Source: Caldifarciminota bacterium
GTDB lineage: Bacteria; Hydrothermota; Tepidihabitantia; Tepidihabitantales; Tepidihabitantaceae
Reading direction: 5' to 3'
Length of the DNA: 6,892 nucleotides
Assembly: GCA_016935775.1 (NCBI GenBank)
Contig: JAFGQF010000020.1
Span: 1-6,892, forward strand
Positions 1 through 5,300 of this stretch are shown here, one piece after another. How positions within the stretch are numbered: the first letter of the stretch is position 1; every line of letters begins with the position of its first letter. Under the pieces are notes generated by a model. It did not search any database, was not told the DNA's origin, and worked only from the letters and a program-made list of their open reading frames with translations. A program made the position numbers and the translations under genes.

Positions 1-563
1 CCCGTGGCCCGGCCCTCGTCGGTGGTGTCGCGCAGGCGGAAATGGACCCGGGTGGTGTCGCCGCCGAGGGCGAGGACGCGCGCCGAATCCGCGAGCCAAC
101 CCTCGCGCCCGGCACGAACCAGGCGCGGGCCGGGCGGGAATCCTTCGAACCGGTAGTTGCCGCCCGGGCCGGTGACCGCGACGAACTGCGTGCCGAGGAC
201 GGACACGGCCGCGTTTGGCAGGGGAAAGCCGGTGCCGGCGCTGGTGACGCGGCCGACGAGCGTGCGCGGCCGGTCCGGGTAGAGGAGGATGGCGGTCCGG
301 ACGGTGTCGCCGCGCCGGGCCGGCAACTCGACAGAGGTGCTGGTCGGCAGGTAGCCGGGGCAGGCGACCGCCAGCACGGCGTTGGCTTCGGCGCGGACCG
401 CGGGCGTCGCGCCGGTCGAATCGGTCGCGGCCATCATCCCGGTCTCCTCGACCGTGACCACCGCGCCCACAAGCGGCCGGCCGGTCTCACCGTCGGTGAT
501 TCGGGCCTGGAACCGCAGCGCCGGGGCGCAGGCCAGGCCCGCGAGGCCGGCCAAAACGAGCAA
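1..563 (-). CDS. Exported or lipid-anchored protein with two carboxypeptidase-regulatory-like domains (partial)
   Basis: The frame runs off the left edge, leaving 187 codons. The N-terminus (LVLAGLAGLACAP) is a hydrophobic export signal. Cys12 could be lipidated, although GLAC is a poor lipobox, or signal peptidase I could cut after ACA. Two beta-sandwich repeats follow, at about residues 18-96 and 102-178. Each has the CarboxypepD_reg pattern: a short strand (ARITD; VGRVTSAG), a G-x-PL-x-A-V-V turn (GRPLVGAVVTV; GFPLPNAAVSV), and in the second the clear GNYRFEGFPPG hairpin. Such domains are usually structural or adhesive modules of cell-surface proteins and are not catalytic. No start codon is certain. 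TTG at 563 is used here. CTG at 578-576 would overlap the upstream stop (575-577) and would add NPQR, giving the signal a positive n-region. An ATG pair at 432-437 would split the first domain. The gene lies directly behind 575-2041 and is probably co-transcribed with it. What follows the second domain is outside the window. Confidence 0.72.
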   Translation of the reverse strand, partial: MLVLAGLAGLACAPALRFQARITDGETGRPLVGAVVTVEETGMMAATDSTGATPAVRAEANAVLAVACPGYLPTSTSVELPARRGDTVRTAILLYPDRPRTLVGRVTSAGTGFPLPNAAVSVLGTQFVAVTGPGGNYRFEGFPPGPRLVRAGREGWLADSARVLALGGDTTRVHFRLRDTTDEGRAT

Positions 564-574
564 GCGCTGGGGGT

Positions 575-2041
575 TCAGAAGACGGCGACTTTGTGCTGGG
601 CGACCGAGCCCGGGCCGAAGACGCCGATGACGTACGAGCCGCGCTTCACCGGCCGGCCCTGGCCGTCGGTGCCGTCCCATTCGAAGCTGTGGTAGCCGGC
701 GGGCAGGCGTTCGTCGAAGAGTCTTGTCACCGGCCGGCCGAGCAGGTCGAACACCTCGGCGCGGACGTTGCCCGGCCGGCGCAGCAGGTACTCGACCCTG
801 AGCACCTCGCCCGGGGCGATGACCGGCCGGCCGCGGGTGATTTCCACCGGCAGGGGCATATCCGGTTCGGGCGCGCCGGTCGCGGGCTCGCCGACCGAGA
901 AGACCAGCACCGGGTAGTGGTCGAGCGGCAGGTCGAGGGCGATGCCGATGGCGTCGCGCTCCAACGGGGAAAGCGGGCCGGCGAGGTGGCCGGACAGGCC
1001 CAGCGCCCGGGCCTGGCAGAGGAGCTGGAACCCGGCGAAGCCGGCCTCCTGGACGTGCTGGTAGGAAGCAGTGTCCGAGCAGCAGACGACGACGTAGGCC
1101 GGGGCCGACGGCGGGACCAGGCTCGAGGCGAGGCGCAGTTCGGGCCTCCGGTCGCCCACCACGACGGTTTCGAGCCGGTGGTCGGCGGTGGTCAGGTTGC
1201 TGCCGGGCAGCCGATTGTGGTAACGCTCGACCCCGGCGCCGGTGACGAGGTAGACGCGGCCGGTGAGGAAGTAGCCGGCCACCGCGCTGGGCACGGTCAG
1301 GCCGCGGCGGCCGTTCCAGGCGTGGTGGGGCGAGACGCCGTAAGCGGCCCAGAGCAGTTGCGCGGCGGTCTCGAGCGAGATGGCGAAGGACGAGAAGGCG
1401 GTGTCCTGGGCCAGGTTCATCAGCACCAGCTCGAAGGTGTCCGGGCCGAAGGTGTGGGGCGCGGGCAGCGACGTGTCGGACGAGAATGCCACCAGCGTCG
1501 AGTCGAGGACTTCGGGCGCGGTCCGGCCGAAGACGCTGGTCATCAGGATTTCGGTCTGGGGGTCCCAGTTGGCGTTGGCGTGGTCGGCCGCCCACTTCAT
1601 CGGGCAGCCGGCCGCTCCCTGGTCCGGGAAGGCGGTGGCGGCCAGCAGGCCGGCCTGGATTGCGAACCCGGCGTCCTCGTGGCGGGCGCAGGCGACCCCG
1701 ACCTCGAAGGCCGCGCCCGAGGAGTAGCGCCGGTCGCCGGCCCGGTGCAGTTCGAGGGTCATCGAGCCGGGGTCGAAGCGCCAGACGTTGTCGGGCGTGG
1801 CGACGTAGAGTTCGCGGGACTCGCCCAGCCGCGGGGCGCGGTTCATCGCCCAGAGCACGTTGGCCAGCACCTGGCGGGGCAGGCTGTCCGCGATGCCGGA
1901 GTGGACCGAGAAACGGGAGTTCGAGAGCAGTTCGAACGACCAGGGATTGACGCGGGGCCCGGGCAGGCTTTCGACCGTGGTCCCGGCGGCGAGAGCCGCC
2001 GGCAGGAGCACGGCCAAGACGGTATAACTCAGCCGGCGCAT
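575..2041 (-). CDS. Exported tandem nitroreductase-like protein with FlgD-type C-terminal Ig domain
   Basis: This gene encodes 488 residues with a stop (TGA) at 577-575. The signal peptide is MRRLSYTVLAVLLPAALA, with cleavage near residue 18-20. Residues about 40-190 and 217-386 each follow the order of SagB/nitroreductase domains. Copy 1 has RFSVHSG, a QVLANVLWAMNRAP helix, NVWRFDP and AGFAIQAGLLAATAF. Copy 2 has LETAAQLLWAAYGVSP, VYLVTGAGVERY, AYVVVCCSD, AGFAGFQLLCQARALGL and a closing YPVLVFSVGEP. The family binds FMN at a dimer interface, so a duplicated chain could form an internal pseudo-dimer. The usual RRSxR phosphate-contact motif is weak in copy 1 and missing in copy 2, so catalysis is doubtful. 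Residues about 405-488 resemble FlgD-Ig or type IX-style tails: VEYLLRRPGNVRAEVFDLLG, then GYHSFEWDGTDGQGRPV and GSYVIGVF. The ATG at 2041 is chosen because it begins the signal peptide. A GTG one codon upstream is possible. The frame stays open to 2389, but that would run into the divergent gene. The nitroreductase call is by eye. Confidence 0.72.
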   Translation of the reverse strand: MRRLSYTVLAVLLPAALAAGTTVESLPGPRVNPWSFELLSNSRFSVHSGIADSLPRQVLANVLWAMNRAPRLGESRELYVATPDNVWRFDPGSMTLELHRAGDRRYSSGAAFEVGVACARHEDAGFAIQAGLLAATAFPDQGAAGCPMKWAADHANANWDPQTEILMTSVFGRTAPEVLDSTLVAFSSDTSLPAPHTFGPDTFELVLMNLAQDTAFSSFAISLETAAQLLWAAYGVSPHHAWNGRRGLTVPSAVAGYFLTGRVYLVTGAGVERYHNRLPGSNLTTADHRLETVVVGDRRPELRLASSLVPPSAPAYVVVCCSDTASYQHVQEAGFAGFQLLCQARALGLSGHLAGPLSPLERDAIGIALDLPLDHYPVLVFSVGEPATGAPEPDMPLPVEITRGRPVIAPGEVLRVEYLLRRPGNVRAEVFDLLGRPVTRLFDERLPAGYHSFEWDGTDGQGRPVKRGSYVIGVFGPGSVAQHKVAVF

Positions 2042-2049
2042 CACCCCAA

Positions 2050-2077
2050 AGGCTAGCCCGGCAGGTCCAAGTGTCAA
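2050..2077 (-). promoter_or_regulatory. Candidate leftward sigma-70-type promoter
   Basis: On the minus strand a perfect TTGACA (2077-2072) is followed after 16 bp by TAGCCT (2055-2050), which fits TAnnnT only. Transcription would begin around 2044-2042, almost on the ATG at 2041. No good Shine-Dalgarno sequence lies upstream of that ATG, only GGGGTG directly against it. A leaderless or near-leaderless mRNA would fit. The -35 is strong and the -10 weak. Confidence 0.35.
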
Positions 2078-2080
2078 GAA

Positions 2081-2090
2081 CTGCCGGCAG
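2081..2090. promoter_or_regulatory. 10-bp perfect palindrome upstream of the leftward -35 box
   Basis: CTGCCGGCAG is a perfect palindrome placed 3 bp upstream of the leftward TTGACA. Its right half, GCCGGCAG, recurs at 2254-2261 in the rightward leader. It could be an operator half-site arrangement, but GC-rich palindromes of this length are common in such DNA. Confidence 0.2.
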
Positions 2091-2136
2091 CCCCCGAGCT
2101 TCCGTGTTTCGGCGCGGCACGGCGGCCCAAGCTTGC

Positions 2137-2164
2137 TTGACAAGGGGGAGGGGGGGGGTAAGAT
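2137..2164 (+). promoter_or_regulatory. Candidate rightward sigma-70-type promoter with guanine-tract spacer
   Basis: A perfect TTGACA at 2137-2142 is followed by a 16-bp spacer and TAAGAT (2159-2164), which matches the -10 consensus at four of six positions. The spacer is AA then GGGGGAGGGGGGGGG and nothing else. The start site would be near 2171, giving a leader of about 135 nt ahead of the ATG at 2307. It is the best promoter match in the intergenic region and points at the giant surface-protein gene. Confidence 0.5.
2144..2158 (+). repeat. Guanine homopolymer tract (G5-A-G9) between -35 and -10
   Basis: Five G residues (2144-2148), one A (2149) and nine G residues (2150-2158) fill the spacer of the rightward promoter. 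Runs of eight or more identical bases are prone to replication slippage. Here each gained or lost base would change the -35/-10 distance, currently 16 bp against the usual optimum of 17. No other homopolymer of this length was seen in the window. Confidence 0.8.
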
Positions 2165-2165
2165 T

Positions 2166-2177
2166 TTCCGGTCGGAA
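2166..2177. promoter_or_regulatory. Inverted repeat at the predicted rightward start site
   Basis: TTCCG-GT-CGGAA is a perfect 5-bp inverted repeat with a 2-bp centre. It lies immediately after the -10 box and overlaps the predicted start point near 2171, a usual location for a repressor operator. It is short, so chance is possible. Confidence 0.25.
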
Positions 2178-2229
2178 GCGGCAATCAATTCCGATAAAAG
2201 GGTTACCACGCACCGGGAATCAACCGGAC

Positions 2230-2248
2230 AGACCGCTTCGGGCGGTTT
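2230..2248 (+). promoter_or_regulatory. Stem-loop in the 5' leader of the giant surface-protein gene
   Basis: AGACCGC (2230-2236) pairs with GCGGTTT (2242-2248) across a TTCGG loop, giving 7 bp including one G-U pair. It sits in the predicted leader about 58 nt before the ATG. No U-run follows that would make it a convincing intrinsic terminator, so an mRNA-stabilising or attenuating role is only a guess. Confidence 0.3.
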
Positions 2249-2293
2249 CGGTCGCCGGCAGACGGAGCGGGTAGCCCGAGAGCAACTAAGCCT

Positions 2294-2300
2294 AAGGAGG
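2294..2300 (+). promoter_or_regulatory. Strong Shine-Dalgarno sequence AAGGAGG
   Basis: AAGGAGG ends 6 nt before the ATG at 2307. The near-perfect anti-16S match and ideal spacing fix the start codon of the large rightward gene and indicate efficient translation. This contrasts with the missing Shine-Dalgarno on the leftward gene. Confidence 0.9.
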
Positions 2301-2306
2301 GCACTG

Positions 2307-5300
2307 ATGACACGACACGTGTCGCTGGTAGGCCTGCTACTGCTGGTGGTCGGCGCCGGGACGGCGCTGGCCCAGCCGATGCAGGGCACCTACACCATCA
2401 AGCCGAGCGGCGGCGACTTCGCGTCGCACGTCGAGGCGGCCAACCGGCTGACCAGCTACGGGGTCACCGGCCCCTGCACGCTGGACATGTACACCGGCAC
2501 CTACACGGGCCAGGCGTCCCTGTCCTACGTCAGCGGGGCGAGCAGCTACAACATCGTCTTCAAGGCCGCGACCGGCGAAAGTCCGGTCGTGACCTACTCG
2601 GGCTACCCCTGGTACATCAACCAGACCCAGAACGTCGTCATTGACGGCATCAAGACGATTTCGACCTCGAACTACGGCTTCTACACCTACTACGCCGACC
2701 ACCTGGCGATTCGCAACTGCGAAATCACCAGCTCGAACTACGGGATGTACCTGCGCTACTCGCAGAACGTCAACGTCGAGGGCTGCACGATCAACTCGGG
2801 CGGCTACGGCATCTACCTCTACTACTACTGCGACTACGACTCGATCATCGGCAACAGGATAAACTCGGGTTCGAGCTACGGCATCTACAAGTCGTCCTCG
2901 GGCAGCTATGCCTACTACATGGTGATCGCCAACAACATGGTCACCAGCACGAGCTACCCGGTCTACCTCTACTACCACTACTACACCAAGCTCTACTACA
3001 ACACTCTCTACAACGGTTCGAGCAGCTACGCGTTCAGCGACTACTACGGCTACAACGGCGACTACCGGAACAACATCTACCAGAACAGCGGCTACTCCTA
3101 CGTCTGGTACAAGTACTACGGCGGCCTGCCGACGACCTCGGACTACAACTGCTTCTACAGTTCGAGCGGCTACACCTACGTCATCTACAACTACCCCTAC
3201 GGCTACAACCAGACGCTGGCCCAGTGGCAGGCCAACTACAGCCGCGACCTGAACAGCATCAACCAGGACCCGCTGCTCGCCAGCGGCTCGAACCTGCACA
3301 TCCGCACCGGCTCGCCCTGCATCGGCGCGGGCACTGCCATCGCCGGCATCACGGTTGACATTGACGGCGACACGCGCGGCAGCACGGTGGACATCGGCGC
3401 CGACGAATGGACCAACCCGGGCAGCCCGATGTCCGGGATGTACACGATAATGCAGGACGGCAACGGCGACTTCGAGAGCTTCAACGAGGCGCTGGACGCG
3501 CTCTGCCTGCGCGGCCAGGCCGGCGACGTGGACTTCCGCGTCTACCCGGGCAGCTACACCGAGAACCTGTTCATCGCCGGGTTCCCGAACGGCAGCTACA
3601 AGGTGGCCTTCCAGGGTCTCGACACCCTGGGCGCGCCGACCGGCGCGACGCTGAACGCCGGCGGCTCGAACTACGCGGTGCAGATGAACGGCGCCAAGTA
3701 CTTCGAGTTCCGCCACCTGAACGTGACCGGGTACGGCAGCTACGGGTTCCGGCTCTACCACACCGGTTCGGGCCTGCCCTACATCGGCTGCGACTCCTGC
3801 GTCATCGCCGACTGCAACATCAGCGGCTACAACGGCATCTACCTGTACTACGGCTCGGACGGCAACCGCATCGAGCGCAACAACATCTACGCCACCTCCT
3901 CCTACGGCATCTACCTCTACGGCTACTCGAGCTCGGGCTACTACAACTACGACAACTACATCGCCAACAACGCCATCGGCGGCTCCTGTTCCTACGGCCT
4001 CTACCTGGGCTACCACCAGGGCACGAAGCTCTACTACAACTCGGTCTGGACGACCTCGTCGTACGCGTTCCGCAACTACTACGGCTACAGCCTCGACATG
4101 CGGAACAACATCCTCCAGGCCGCCAGCTACGCGCTCTACTACTACTACGGCGACATGTGGCCGCAGACCTCGGACTACAACTGCTTCTGGCTGAACAGCG
4201 GCGGCAGCAACCCGCTCTACCACTACAGTTACGGTTCGATGGCGCTGTCCACCTGGCAGAGTTACTCGGGCAAGGACGCCAACTCGCTCCAGAGCGACCC
4301 GCTGATGGTGGCGGCCAACAACCTGCACCTCAGGGGCACTTCGCCCTGCCTCGAGCAGGCGACGCCGATTGCGGGCGACACGCTGGACTTTGACGGCGAC
4401 ACCCGGTCGGCGACCGCGCCGGACATCGGTTGCGACGAGTGGCAGTACCCGGGCGACCCGCTGTCGGGCGTCTACACGGTCGGCGGCAGCTTCGCCGACT
4501 TCGACGACATCGCGGCCGCGGTGAACGCCGCCCAGATGCGCGGGTTCGCGGGCGACGTTCGGTTCGACGTCTACTCGCAGACCCACTCGGGCACCCTCAA
4601 CCTCGAGGGCATCGGCAACGGCCAGTATCACCTGTGGTGGCGCGTGGTGCCGGGCGAGGAAGTGACCATCAACGCCGGCGGGACCTACGGCATCCGGCTG
4701 TACAACAACCAGCGGATCCGCATCGAGGGCTTCAAGGTCACCGGCTACACGAGCTACGGGTTCTGGGGCAACTCCTACTACACCAACTCGAACACCACCG
4801 ACTCGTGCGCGCTGGTCGGCAACACCTTCGAGGGTACCTCGACCTACGGCATCTACTGGTACTACGGCGACGACGACTCGGTCGTCAACAACACGATCAA
4901 GGGCCACAACTACGGCATCTACTTCTACGGCTACTCCAGCCCGCGCTCGACCGGCAACATCATCGCCGGCAACATGGTCTCGGGCTACGCCTCCTACGGG
5001 ATGTACATCCGCTACCAGGACGGGATGAAGTTCTACTACAACAGCGTCCACGGCAGCGGTTCCTACCCGTACTACACCTACTACATGACCAGCCCGGTGC
5101 TCTACAACAACATCGGCGAGAACCTCGGCACGAGCTACGCCTTCTACAACGCCAGTTCGGACGGCACGCCGGTGTTCGACTACAACTGCTGGTGGACCAA
5201 CGGCACCTACCCGTGCGTCTGGGCCAACGGGACCGGCGACTGGACCTGGTGGCAGAGCCAGGGCCGGGACATCAATGGCTACAACCGGATACCGCGGTTC

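Noticed and set aside
42..695. A plus-strand frame over the left-edge gene
   Set aside because: Its composition is biased and shows no recognisable domain. The minus strand reads as two well-formed carboxypeptidase-regulatory-like repeats.
593..2056. A plus-strand open frame of 487 codons opposite the nitroreductase-like gene
   Set aside because: It is also codon-aligned with the opposite gene and is low-complexity G/A/E/R/V. It is explained by the same codon bias, whereas the minus strand has a signal peptide and domains.
2230..2248. Intrinsic terminator in the intergenic region
   Set aside because: The stem is only 7 bp with a G-U pair, and no run of T follows on either strand.
2042..2389. 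N-terminal extension of the nitroreductase-like gene to 2389
   Set aside because: The extension has no domain-like sequence, would overlap the start of the divergent gene and its promoters, and lies ahead of a clean signal peptide at 2041.
2641..3240. TAC-rich stretch considered as a microsatellite or CRISPR-like repeat
   Set aside because: The repetition follows tyrosine codons in frame. There are no constant-length repeats and spacers, so it is protein-level periodicity.
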